Shown piece after piece: positions 17,801-25,870 of a stretch of DNA of 64,000 nucleotides (the first letter of the stretch is position 1; each line of letters opens with the position of its first letter). This DNA is from Pandoraea pneumonica (lineage in GTDB: Bacteria > Pseudomonadota > Gammaproteobacteria > Burkholderiales > Burkholderiaceae), in contig NZ_CABPSK010000004.1 of NCBI RefSeq assembly GCF_902459645.1, positions 186,001 through 250,000 on the forward strand, read 5' to 3'. Under the pieces are notes generated by a model. The model did no database searches, was not told where the DNA came from, and saw only the letters and a list, made by a program, of their open reading frames with translations. The position numbers and the translations under genes are program-made.

Positions 17801-20800
17801 CAGGTGAGGTGGCCGTGATCTGAGTGGCGCTATTCACCGTGAAGCCGGTTGCCGCTGTACCGCCGAACGACACGCCGAACACATTGCTGAAACCCGTGCC
17901 CGTAATCACGACGGACGTCCCGCCTGCGGTTGGGCCGGTTGTTGGCGAAATAGCGGTCACCGCAGGCAGACCGGCGTAGGTGAACTTACTCGCGCTGCTC
18001 GATGCGCTGACACCCCCCGGCGTCGTGACGTTCACGTCGACCGTGCCAGCACCGGCAGGCGATGTCACCGAAATTATCGTGTCGCTGATGACGTTGACCC
18101 CTGTCCCCGCCACCCCGCCGAATGTGACGCTCGTGGCACCGGTGAATCCGCTGCCGGTGATCGTCACGGCGGTGCCGCCCGACGATGGGCCTGCGGTCAT
18201 CGATAGCCCCGTGAGCACAGGCGCTGCAAGGAAGGTGTAGCGAACGCTCGGATTCGGCGGGCTCGTCCCGCCCGGCGTCATCACGGTCACATCAGCCGTG
18301 CTGCCCGCGGTGCCACTGGGTGCCTTCACCGTAAGCTGCGAGTCGCTGACGACGGTCAAATTCGTCCCAAATCCTGTGCTGAACATCACTGCGGTCGCAT
18401 TGGTGAACCCGGTCCCGCTGATTGTCACCGTGGTGCCGCCAGCAGCCGGGCCACTTGCCGGCGATATCGTCGTTGTGGCCGGTACCGCCGCGTAGGTGAA
18501 CTTGGTGTTGGCGCTGGTCGCGCTGGTGCCAATGCTCGGCACCGTGACTGTCACGTCTTTCACACCGGCGCTAACGCTGGACGGCGCAGTCACCGTGATC
18601 TGAGTATCGCTATTGACGGTTGGCGTCACCATCGACGCGCCGAAGTTCACCGACGAGGCATTGGTGAAGCCGCTACCTAAGATCGTCACCGTAGCGCCGC
18701 CAGCGAGTGGCCCCGTCGTCGGGGAAATCGAACTCACGGTGGGGAACGCGATGTAGGTGAACGCGCCGGATTGCGTGGCGGTTCCGCCCGGCGCATTGAC
18801 AGTGATCGTCGCCGGACCTGGCGTGCCCGCAGGCGCTGAGACGGTCATCGAGGTCGAAGTGACAACCGAGGGCGTGACGAACGCACCGCCAAACGACACC
18901 GTCGTGCTGCCCGCGACGAAATTCGTGCCGGAAATCACCACCGCTGCGCCACCGGTCGCCAGTGCCGTATTGGGGAAGACCCCCGCTATCGTCGGCGCCG
19001 GGTAATAAGTGAACTTGCTCGACGCACTGGTGGCGCTCGTTCCGTTTGGCGTCGTCACGACGACATCGACGGTTCCCGAAGGCCCACTGGGCGAGTACAC
19101 CGTAAGTTGCGTGTCACTGTCGATATTGAAGCTCGACGCTGGCGATCCGCCGAACGTCACACCGACGGTACCGGTAAATCCGCTCCCCTTAATGATGGTC
19201 TTGGTGTTGCCCGTGATACCCCCCGACGTCGGCGAGAGGCTGGTCACCACCGGGAGCGGCCTATAAGTGAACTGGTCGCTCAAGTTGGCCGCACTGGTGC
19301 CGCCCGTTGTCGTGACGGTCACGTCGACCGTGCCCGTGCCAGCGGGTGAGCGAACCGCTAGCTGATTCGAGCTATTGAACACGACGTTCGTCGCCGAAAC
19401 CCCGCCGAATTTCACCGTTGACGCGCTGGTGAAACCGCTGCCGGAGATCACCACGGCGTCGTTCCCAGCGGTCAAGCCCGATGATGGCGAAATGCCCGTT
19501 ACGGTAGGCACGGCGCGGTAGGTGAACTGATCGGCGCTGCCAGTCGAGCTAGTTCCCCCGACCGTAATGACCGTCACGTCGACCACGCCAGCGCTTGCGC
19601 TAGATGGCGCTGTCGTGGAAATTTGCCCGTCGCTATTGACCGTGAAGGATGTGACGTTGACCGTGCCGAACTTCACAGCCGTCGCGGTCTTAAAGCCGCT
19701 CCCGCTAATCGTCACAGGCGTGCCGCCAACAAGCGGACCTTCCGTCGTCCCGAGAGAAGTGATGCTAGGGACGCCCGCGAATGTGAATTGATCGTTGGAA
19801 CTGGTCGCGCTGGTGCCATTCGTGTTGGTCACCGTCACGTCGACAGTGCTCGCCGCCCCCAAGGGCGAGGTGGCACTAATCACCGAATCGGTGAGAACGG
19901 TGACACCCGTTGCCGCTGAGCCACCAAACGAAACCGTCGGCACCCCGCCGCTGGAGAAGCCCGAGCCATTGATCGTGACAGGCGTTCCAACACCAGCCTT
20001 CCCCGCACTCGGTGTCACCGACGTCACAGTCGGCGCCGCGAGGTAGGTGTACTGGTCGCTGGCGTTTACGGCGCTGGTCCCAGCGCTATTTGTCACTTTG
20101 ACGTCCACGGTGCTCCCTGCCGTACCACCGGGTACGTTCGCCACCGTTATCGTGGTGTCGTTCACGATCGTATAGGGCAACGCGGCGTTCCCCCCGAACG
20201 TCACCGAGGTGGCATAGGTAAAGCCGGTTCCGGTGATCGTCGCGCCTCCACCGCCCACGGCGGGGCCCGACGACGGCGACACGCCCGTCACTGTCGGGGT
20301 GTACGTGAACCTATCGGCCGGGGGATTGGCTGCGCTGGTGCCTGCACTCGTGGTGACGGTGACATCGACTGGCGCTGTCCCCATAGGGGATGTCGCGGTG
20401 ATCGTCGTACTGTTCACCAGCACCACATTTGTCGCGGGGGTCGCGCCGAAGTTAACACCCGTTACGCCGGTGAAATTCGTCCCGGTGATTGTCACGGTCG
20501 TACCACCGGCGCTTGGCCCGCCCGCCGGGGAGAGTGCGGTGACCGTTGGCACGGGTGCGTTGAAGGTGAAACCGTTCGTTAGCGTCGCTGAGCCTCCCCC
20601 GCCGCCGCCGGTACCCGTCGTATTGACGACAACGTTCACCGTTCCGCTAGCATGCGCCGGGGTGAACGCCGTGATCGACGTCGCGCTATTCACGGTGACT
20701 CCGGTTGCCTGCGTGCCGCCAAACGTCACGACCGCACCAGCAACGAAATTCGTACCGGTAAGCGTGACCGAATCGCCGCCAGCGGTCGCCCCGCTGCTGG

Positions 20801-21266
20801 GTGTCACACCGACGAGTGTTGGCAGAGCCGCAGCGAGTTTGATGGCCACGGTGACCGGCGCGCCACTGACCTGATACAACGTAAATGACCACGAGGTCGT
20901 CGTGGTGTTTGCCTTTGGGGTGAAGACCAAGATGTCGAAACTGGGATTGCTCAGATCGACGGTCAATATCGAGCCATCTGGAGCCGTAACGTTACCGATG
21001 TCACCATTCGACGTCGTGTACAGCCCATCGCCAGTCGGGTCGCACGCGCCCCCTATCGGCATCTGATATTTGTAGGTCCCGTTCGAGAGCTGCGCTGGCG
21101 TGGGCGACCATGTCGTGCAAGCTGCCTGCGACCAAGCCGACGATGACGCCGTGAACAAAACCAACAGGGTCAGCAACGCACGCAGCCAGTGAAACCAAGC
21201 GGCAGGTGCAAAGGCCGACCGCCGGTGGCGTGCGGACTCGATAGAGAACGGGAGACTAGGCAGCAT
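14808..21266 (-). CDS. Giant IPT/TIG-repeat autotransporter adhesin
   Basis: A protein of about 2152 residues predicted to be displayed on the outer membrane. After an extended signal peptide (hydrophobic core RALLTLLVLFTASSSAWSQA) and a roughly 100-residue head come 13 IPT/TIG immunoglobulin-like repeats (about 149-1265), each opening like PTVT-x-(I/V)-(S/T)P-x2-G-x2-AGGT-x-VTI-x-G-x-GF and closing with DQFTY. Three putative-Ig (He_PIG) domains with LPAGL and GTISGTPT motifs follow, then two looser Ig-like domains. A C-terminal autotransporter beta-barrel (about 1860-2152) ends in LTLMAPF, with terminal Phe as expected for BAM recognition. The start at 21266 is chosen because the signal peptide follows; the frame is open to 21323. 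Repeat number is likely to vary between strains (inference). Confidence 0.92.
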   Translation of the reverse strand: MLPSLPFSIESARHRRSAFAPAAWFHWLRALLTLLVLFTASSSAWSQAACTTWSPTPAQLSNGTYKYQMPIGGACDPTGDGLYTTSNGDIGNVTAPDGSILTVDLSNPSFDILVFTPKANTTTTSWSFTLYQVSGAPVTVAIKLAAALPTLVGVTPSSGATAGGDSVTLTGTNFVAGAVVTFGGTQATGVTVNSATSITAFTPAHASGTVNVVVNTTGTGGGGGGSATLTNGFTFNAPVPTVTALSPAGGPSAGGTTVTITGTNFTGVTGVNFGATPATNVVLVNSTTITATSPMGTAPVDVTVTTSAGTSAANPPADRFTYTPTVTGVSPSSGPAVGGGGATITGTGFTYATSVTFGGNAALPYTIVNDTTITVANVPGGTAGSTVDVKVTNSAGTSAVNASDQYTYLAAPTVTSVTPSAGKAGVGTPVTINGSGFSSGGVPTVSFGGSAATGVTVLTDSVISATSPLGAASTVDVTVTNTNGTSATSSNDQFTFAGVPSITSLGTTEGPLVGGTPVTISGSGFKTATAVKFGTVNVTSFTVNSDGQISTTAPSSASAGVVDVTVITVGGTSSTGSADQFTYRAVPTVTGISPSSGLTAGNDAVVISGSGFTSASTVKFGGVSATNVVFNSSNQLAVRSPAGTGTVDVTVTTTGGTSAANLSDQFTYRPLPVVTSLSPTSGGITGNTKTIIKGSGFTGTVGVTFGGSPASSFNIDSDTQLTVYSPSGPSGTVDVVVTTPNGTSATSASSKFTYYPAPTIAGVFPNTALATGGAAVVISGTNFVAGSTTVSFGGAFVTPSVVTSTSMTVSAPAGTPGPATITVNAPGGTATQSGAFTYIAFPTVSSISPTTGPLAGGATVTILGSGFTNASSVNFGASMVTPTVNSDTQITVTAPSSVSAGVKDVTVTVPSIGTSATSANTKFTYAAVPATTTISPASGPAAGGTTVTISGTGFTNATAVMFSTGFGTNLTVVSDSQLTVKAPSGTAGSTADVTVMTPGGTSPPNPSVRYTFLAAPVLTGLSMTAGPSSGGTAVTITGSGFTGATSVTFGGVAGTGVNVISDTIISVTSPAGAGTVDVNVTTPGGVSASSSASKFTYAGLPAVTAISPTTGPTAGGTSVVITGTGFSNVFGVSFGGTAATGFTVNSATQITATSPAGTGAVDVRVTTAGGTSPIVSADQFTYAGTPTVTSVTPNNGLTTGGTSVTIVGTGFTGATGVKFGTNAGTNVTVVSPTQITATSPAGTAGVTNVTVTTPGGTSATGTGNQFTYNAPPAINFVTTTLPGSVAGTAGYNQTIQVTGGVVPYVFSITSGGVPTGLTFDPATGTLTGKPTAVGSFTFVVQAKDANNLTGTQSFTVQITAPTLSIDTTTLPNATAGVSYSQALTSSGGVSPYTFTTTSTLPAGLTFANGTISGTPTQTGSFNLAIKMTDSTTGTGAPFSTTKTLTLTVGVAALTLTPTTLPTPVAGQAYSQTMKATGGTAPYRFTVTSGALPAGLALDAASGAITGTPSATGTSTFTVTATDASTGPGTPLTAAQSYTFNISSQVASAPAVQTKVLSNAPVTIHATANAVGGPFTRVAIVTPPATGTAVVNGEDIVYTPAGNTNGVVTFTYALTNAVGTSAPIPVSVTVEAVPITAPGLQSSVSANETATVDITTAASGGPFTGANILSVSPANAGTASIVAVTAPAPAAAAGVRLLRAAVAAPTTQYSVRFVPAAAFAGTAVIAYTLSNENTTSAPGTLQVSVAARKDPSTDPDVSGLIGAQVEAARRFATTQIGNYNQRLEMLHGKGRAPSSNGLNVVLPSPDRDRNVSRCQDVVGISERDACLRGEVSPTAMSKAKSLDVRDPANKGGSGVSTGDANAPDLPGEGANDDQRFAYWTAGTVDFGFANMAASSAAQRSGFKFTTGGVTLGADYRLSDQLSLGAGVGYGHDSTDIGSSGTRSTGDSYSGALYASFRPIPTLFVDAVAGFGTLNFSSRRWVIDSNDFASGKRTGQQFFGSLSAGYEFRNDDWLFSPYGRLTASRSTLDQYSETGAGLNALTYFKQNVNTLSGTLGVRAGFAKATPIGTFSPYIRVELQHDFNGQSMAGLAYADIAGSGPVYFVPGSPYGSDRVQVGFGSKLRTGVLVFGLDYSVTTGMGGLQQGVRLTLMAPF

Positions 21267-21363
21267 GGCGAACCGGGAGAGAAGCAAACGACTTGGCAGG
21301 TGACCACCGCGCGTGCGCGGCACGACGCCCGCGCGTCACGCAGGCGCGCGACAAGCGAGCACG

Positions 21364-21409
21364 CACGCGAAAGCCGCGAGCCGATGGGTTGGCTCGCGGC
21401 TTTCGCGTG
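21364..21409. repeat. Perfect 19-bp inverted repeat upstream of the adhesin
   Basis: Arms 21364-21382 and 21391-21409 are exact reverse complements around the 8-base loop GATGGGTT. No T-tract follows on either strand, so it is not a standard terminator. It lies about 100 bases upstream of the adhesin start and would form a very stable hairpin in its leader if transcription begins further out. Confidence 0.85.
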
Positions 21410-21967
21410 AATAGATCAATCGGGGATGACTTGGCGCGTATCTAAGAAAGACCGGCTGGGCAATGCACACGCATTGCCGCTGACGGATGAGCGCGATGCC
21501 CATCGTATAAATGCCGATTCGCCCCGTTCGTATTGCGGTTTCATTTGACTTCCCCCGAAATCCCCACCCGTTATCAGGCAAAGATTCATTTGTAATTTTG
21601 CTTGCGTGTTTCGGTATTTCCGAAACATCGTTTCCGGCGCAGTGACCCCATGCTTACCGGCATCGAGCGGTGACGTCTAGCGAGAACTGACGGACACCTG
21701 ACTAATTTCTGCGCAAGGGTAGGCACCATTGCCTCCCGCGTCAAGCCCGATTCGCGGTAAACCGAAGTTACAACAACTAGCCAAGGGTATTCACCAATAT
21801 TTAGATGTCTCTTTTGTTAATAAGCGAACAATTTCAAACAATCGTTTTACCCATCGAAATTTAATACGGGTAACGAAATTTATTTGAAATGAAATATGGT
21901 GGTGGCAAAATGCGCGCCTATAAGAATTCAAAGATCGTGGCGTCGCCACTTAACCAGGAAGAAACGG
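21410..21967. other. AT-rich divergent spacer between adhesin and collar operon
   Basis: The right half (about 21760-21930) is clearly richer in A and T than the rest of the window and has several TTTCAAA/GAAATTT-like segments. A TATAAG hexamer (21918-21923) is a candidate -10 for the collar operon. No protein-coding gene is convincing here. The small open frames on the minus strand have no ribosome site or family resemblance. AT-rich islands like this are frequent targets of H-NS-type silencers (inference). Confidence 0.5.
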
Positions 21968-22519
21968 ATGGACTCCTATCTCGGGGAAATACGTTTGTGC
22001 GCTTTTCCGGTCATACCAAGGGGCTGGCTACCGTGTGACGGGCGCTTGCTTAACGTCAATATCAATCAGGTGCTGTTCGCCTTGCTCGGCACGCAATACG
22101 GTGGCGACGGCAGAAGCACCTTCGGGCTGCCCGACCTGCGCGGGCGCGTCGCGATGCATCGGCTGCCAGGGACATACAACCAAGGCGCGCCCGGAGGCAC
22201 CGAAACGGTGACGCTCAACACGCAGCAGGTGCCCGCGCACACGCACGAATTTCGTGCAACGACGAACGATGCGACGCAGCCGACCGCTGGCGCCGGCAAA
22301 GACCGTTTGCTTGCCAAGAGCGTGATCGCGCAGTCGGGCGCACCGACGGTGGATGGCACCGCGCTTTACGGCCCGGTAACGGCGCAGACGTTGGCGGCGG
22401 AATCGCCCGAAGCGAGCAGCGCGACGAGCGACGCCACCGCTCACAACAACATGCAGTCCTCGCTGGTCCTGAACTACATCATTTGCGTTCAGGGCGGCCT
22501 TTACCCGCCACGCCCCTAG
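21968..22519 (+). CDS. Phage tail collar-domain protein, first of three
   Basis: A 183-residue protein of the tail Collar family (microcystin-dependent-protein-like). It begins MDSYLGEIRLCAFPVIPRGW, has the CDGRLL segment and the family hallmark QYGGDGRSTFGLPDLRGRV, a variable Thr/Ala-rich middle with AHTHEF, and the conserved ending AHNNMQ...LNYIICVQGGLYPPRP. The ATG at 21968 has AGGAAG nearby and aligns with the two following paralogs, so it is preferred over an in-frame ATG at 21896. Collar domains trimerise at phage tail fibres. Outside prophages their role is poorly known, and no other phage gene lies nearby. Confidence 0.9.
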   Translation: MDSYLGEIRLCAFPVIPRGWLPCDGRLLNVNINQVLFALLGTQYGGDGRSTFGLPDLRGRVAMHRLPGTYNQGAPGGTETVTLNTQQVPAHTHEFRATTNDATQPTAGAGKDRLLAKSVIAQSGAPTVDGTALYGPVTAQTLAAESPEASSATSDATAHNNMQSSLVLNYIICVQGGLYPPRP

Positions 22520-22528
22520 GAGCCGGAC

Positions 22529-23065
22529 ATGGAAGCCTACATTGGTGAAATTCGCATGTTCGCTGGCAACTACGCCCCGCAGGGATGGAAGTTTTGCAAC
22601 GGAGAACTCCTCAACATCGCCTCCGATTACGAAGTGCTGTTCGCGCTGATCGGCACGACGTACGGCGGCGACGGCAGAACCAACTTCCGACTGCCCGACC
22701 TGCGACTGCGGGTGCCGATCGGCATGGGACAAGTGCCGGGATCCGGGCAGCGGCTGCTGGGTCAGCAGATCGGCAGCGACACGGTCACGCTCCAGCCTTC
22801 GGACATGCCGGGCCACTCGCATACGATCAACGCCTCGACGGAAGACGCCACGACGCCCACGCCCGGCCCGGGTGTGACGCTGGCGAAAACCAGTGCGGTG
22901 TTTTATGACTCGGGGGTACGTTCCGCGCCCACCAAGTCGGCACTGGCGGCGCCCGCCATTGTGCCCGCCGGTAATGTTCAGCCGACCGCGCACCCCAACC
23001 TCATGCCCACGGCGTCGATGAACTACATCATCTGCGTCAACGGCCTCTACCCATCGCAAGGCTGA
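22529..23065 (+). CDS. Phage tail collar-domain protein, second of three
   Basis: A 178-residue paralog of the preceding gene, starting 9 bases after its stop with AGGAG as ribosome site, so the two are translated from one message. It begins MEAYIGEIRMFAGNYAPQGW and has FCNGELL, TTYGGDGRTNFRLPDLRLR and PGHSHTIN, ending in MNYIICVNGLYPSQG. The His-x-His motif (GHSHTI here, AHTHEF in the first copy) is shared. The divergent middle suggests different binding partners within one heteromeric assembly (inference). Confidence 0.9.
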   Translation: MEAYIGEIRMFAGNYAPQGWKFCNGELLNIASDYEVLFALIGTTYGGDGRTNFRLPDLRLRVPIGMGQVPGSGQRLLGQQIGSDTVTLQPSDMPGHSHTINASTEDATTPTPGPGVTLAKTSAVFYDSGVRSAPTKSALAAPAIVPAGNVQPTAHPNLMPTASMNYIICVNGLYPSQG

Positions 23066-23077
23066 CCAGAGAGCTCC

Positions 23078-23599
23078 ATGGACGATTACTTCATTGGTGA
23101 AATTCGGCTCTACGCCTTCAACTATGCGCCGATCGACTGGGTCACTTGCGACGGCGCGCTCCTTCAGATTCGCGCCTTCCCCGAACTCTATGCGGTGATT
23201 GGCACGACGTACGGCGGGGACGGCCGGACTACGTTTGCGGTGCCGGATCTGCGCGGTTTGGTATCGCGGGGAACCACGGATGCGGCCCAGATGGGCAAGG
23301 TGGAGGGGAGCACGACGGTGACGCTCCAAGAGCAACACATGCCGCTGCACACGCATTCGGCATTTGCCAACTCCACGCGCCCGGCGGGCGAGTCGGCTGG
23401 CGACAAGTTGCCCGCTCGATTTGTTGTCACAGGCAACAACGCGTATCGCGAGAGCACGTCGGATCTGTCGCTCGTATCGCTCTCGCCGTGGACGGTCGGC
23501 CCCGCCTGCACCAGCGGTGCGCACAACAACATGCAACCGTATCTGCCGTTGAATTTCTGTATCGCGATTAAAAACGGCTGGTTCCCGCCGCGTCCCTAA
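23078..23599 (+). CDS. Phage tail collar-domain protein, third of three
   Basis: A 173-residue paralog, 12 bases after the second gene with a GAGAG ribosome site. It begins MDDYFIGEIRLYAFNYAPIDW and has TCDGALLQI, TTYGGDGRTTFAVPDLRGLV, PLHTHSAF and AHNNMQPYLPLNFCIAIKNGW, ending PPRP like the first copy. A strong terminator follows, which closes a three-gene operon. The three proteins are collinear and similar in length but only moderately identical, so duplication is old. Confidence 0.9.
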   Translation: MDDYFIGEIRLYAFNYAPIDWVTCDGALLQIRAFPELYAVIGTTYGGDGRTTFAVPDLRGLVSRGTTDAAQMGKVEGSTTVTLQEQHMPLHTHSAFANSTRPAGESAGDKLPARFVVTGNNAYRESTSDLSLVSLSPWTVGPACTSGAHNNMQPYLPLNFCIAIKNGWFPPRP

Positions 23600-23628
23600 C
23601 GCGCGCGTCGAGGTCTTCGTTGTTTTAG

Positions 23629-23670
23629 AACCGGCACATCCGCCATTCGTTGGCGGTGTGCCGGTTTTTT
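23629..23670 (+). terminator. Rho-independent terminator of the collar operon
   Basis: The stem AACCGGCACA / TGTGCCGGTT encloses an inner CCGCC/GGCGG stem and is followed by TTTTTT. It touches the stop of the convergent LysR gene. Confidence 0.92.
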
Positions 23671-24583
23671 ATTTGATGTCAGGCGTAAGGTGTCTGGCAG
23701 CTTGTGCAATGAGCCAGTCGAAGACTTCAGACACGAACACCGAGCGCGGCTCGCCCGCCACGCGCGACACCCACCACGTGCGCCCCTCTATGCGCGGATA
23801 GTCGGGAAGTATTCGCAAGCGGTCTTGATTCACGCTCTCATCCGCCAGCAATCGCGAAATGCACGCGATGCCCTGCCCGCGCAACGCGGCATCGAGCAAG
23901 AGACGCTCGTCGTCGTAAATAGCGCGTTTGCGAAACGGGTCCAGTGCATCACGAAACAGCGCCGCCGTTTCGTCGCGCGTAAAGCTCTCTTCGAGACAAA
24001 TCAGCGACGCGTTCGCGGGATGCTGCTCGCGAGGTATGCCTTCCAGCCGTGACGCCAATGTCGGCTCGGCGGCAATGACCCACTCGTCTTTCAGGAACGG
24101 CACTTCCATGAGCCCCGTCTGCGACAACGGCCGGTCGCTGATGACGATGTCGATGTCAGTCTCGTCGATAAACCGGGCGGCATCGTCGGTCGAGAGCATC
24201 GGACACAACGCGGGGTTACGCGCTTGAAGCTGCTCGATACGCGGGCTCACCCAACCGTGCAGCAACGTTGCCGGGCCAGCGATGGCAACGAGCCCCGGGT
24301 CAAGATAAGTGGCGATACGGCCGAGCCCGTTTCGCAAGGTATCGACCGAACGCTGCACGCTGCGTAGCAGCACTTCACCGGCGACGGTCAACTCCACACC
24401 CCGCCCGACACGGCGAAAGAGCGGCTGCCCGATTTCCGATTCCAATTGCTGGACTTGATGGCTGATCGCCGATTGCGAGATATGCAACTCGTCGGCCGCG
24501 CGGGAGAAATTTCCGTGACGGGCCGCCGCCTCGAAGCCCATCAGCAATTTGAGAGAGGGAATACGCTGCCGAGTCATCGCCAT
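23669..24583 (-). CDS. LysR-family regulator (GcvA-like), divergent from agmatine deiminase
   Basis: A 304-residue regulator. The helix-turn-helix (residues 8-65) reads SLKLLMGFEAAARHGNFSRA then HISQSAISHQVQQLE, a form typical of the GcvA/AmpR branch. An effector domain spans about 95-300. It is transcribed away from the agmatine deiminase gene with a 159-base AT-rich spacer containing TGATAA and TTATCA as an inverted pair, a plausible shared control site. The target is inferred from position only. Confidence 0.9.
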   Translation of the reverse strand: MAMTRQRIPSLKLLMGFEAAARHGNFSRAADELHISQSAISHQVQQLESEIGQPLFRRVGRGVELTVAGEVLLRSVQRSVDTLRNGLGRIATYLDPGLVAIAGPATLLHGWVSPRIEQLQARNPALCPMLSTDDAARFIDETDIDIVISDRPLSQTGLMEVPFLKDEWVIAAEPTLASRLEGIPREQHPANASLICLEESFTRDETAALFRDALDPFRKRAIYDDERLLLDAALRGQGIACISRLLADESVNQDRLRILPDYPRIEGRTWWVSRVAGEPRSVFVSEVFDWLIAQAARHLTPDIK

Positions 24584-24742
24584 TCACCAAGATATGAGAA
24601 AACTTGATAAATCATAGCAATAAACCTCGCTTTTTATTATCAGTTGGATGACGCAAACTGCGTCAACTGCCTGATTCGCCGACGCACCGGCGATACTCCG
24701 ATGGCGTAATCTCGTGCGAAAAGCCTTCCACAGGATGGGAAT

Positions 24743-25870
24743 ATGCAAGCAAGACGTCGTTTTCTGAAGCGCGGGCTGATGGCCTCGGGCGCCGCCCTGA
24801 TGAGCGGCGCCGTCACCGGCGGCTTGGCCCGCAGTGCGATTGCCGCTGGCGCGCCTGACGCGGCAGCGCAGACGTGGGCCATGCCCGACGAGGGTGAGCG
24901 TCACACGGCCACGTGGATGGCGTTCGGGCCGAGCGAAGACATCTGGGGACGCCGCATGCAAGCGGCGGCGCAAGACGGCTTGGCGCGCATCGCGCAGGCG
25001 ATCGGCGATTTCGAGCCGGTGAACATGCTCGTTCGCGAAGAAGACTACGACGTCGCCCAGCGTAAATGTGGCGACTCGGTGAACCTGATCGTGCAACCGA
25101 TCGACGACTTGTGGATTCGCGACACCGGGCCCGTTTTCGTGCGCGCTCGCACTGGCGAGAAGGCTGGCATCAATTTCAACTTCAACGGCTGGGGGAAAAA
25201 GCAGGCCTATGGCGACGACGCCAAGGTTGCCAACTTCGTTGCGCAAGAAGCTGGCGCACGCGTGCTGCATACGCGACTGGTGCTGGAGGGGGGCGGCATC
25301 GAGGTCGATGGCGACGGCACGGCGATCATCACCGAGAGCTGTGTGCTCAACCGCAATCGCAACCCGGGCGTCGATAAAGCGGCCTGTGAAATCGAGTTGA
25401 AGCGGTTGCTCGGGCTGCGCAAGATCATCTGGCTGCCCGGCATCGCAGGCAAGGACATCACTGACGGCCACACCGATTTTTATGCTCGATTTGCCCGCCC
25501 TGGCGTGGTGATCGCCCACTTGGACAACGACACCTCGTCTTACGATCACGCGGTGACGATGCGCCATCTCGACTTGCTGCGGCAGGCCACGGATGCGGCA
25601 GGCCGCAAGTTGCAAGTGGTTGTGCTGCCCGGGCCGAACAGCGTTCGCAGCACGTATGAGTCAGACGAATTCGCTGCTGGCTATGTCAACTTCTATGTGT
25701 GCAACGGCGCCGTCATCGCGCCGCAATTCGGTGACACCCAAACCGATAAAAGCACCCGCGACAAGCTGCGCGACTTGTTCCCCAAGCGCGAAATCGTGCA
25801 GATCAACATCGACGGGATTGCTGGCGGTGGTGGCGGCATTCATTGCACGACCCAGCAGCAGCCTGCGTGA
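24743..25870 (+). CDS. Agmatine deiminase family protein, Tat-type signal
   Basis: A 375-residue enzyme of the peptidyl-arginine-deiminase/agmatine deiminase fold, which converts agmatine to N-carbamoylputrescine and ammonia. Catalytic elements are intact: DDLWIRDTGPVFV, LEGGGIEVDGDG, DGHTDFYARF and the nucleophile Cys368 in GGGGIHCTTQQQP. Unlike the usual cytoplasmic enzyme it starts with MQARRRFLKRGLMASGAAL, a twin-arginine signal followed by a hydrophobic stretch and ending near AIAA, so export to the periplasm is likely. No N-carbamoylputrescine amidohydrolase lies next to it. Confidence 0.92.
   Translation: MQARRRFLKRGLMASGAALMSGAVTGGLARSAIAAGAPDAAAQTWAMPDEGERHTATWMAFGPSEDIWGRRMQAAAQDGLARIAQAIGDFEPVNMLVREEDYDVAQRKCGDSVNLIVQPIDDLWIRDTGPVFVRARTGEKAGINFNFNGWGKKQAYGDDAKVANFVAQEAGARVLHTRLVLEGGGIEVDGDGTAIITESCVLNRNRNPGVDKAACEIELKRLLGLRKIIWLPGIAGKDITDGHTDFYARFARPGVVIAHLDNDTSSYDHAVTMRHLDLLRQATDAAGRKLQVVVLPGPNSVRSTYESDEFAAGYVNFYVCNGAVIAPQFGDTQTDKSTRDKLRDLFPKREIVQINIDGIAGGGGGIHCTTQQQPA

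Noticed and set aside
14808-21266. Repeat array as CRISPR
   Set aside because: The repeats are about 260-base protein-coding domains in one open frame, not short direct repeats with spacers.
21364-21409. The 19-bp hairpin as a Rho-independent terminator
   Set aside because: No T-tract follows on either strand, so it is listed as an inverted repeat of unknown role.
21968-23599. Collar genes as a prophage
   Set aside because: No integrase, capsid, terminase, tail-tube or lysis gene lies nearby, and no attachment repeats were seen.
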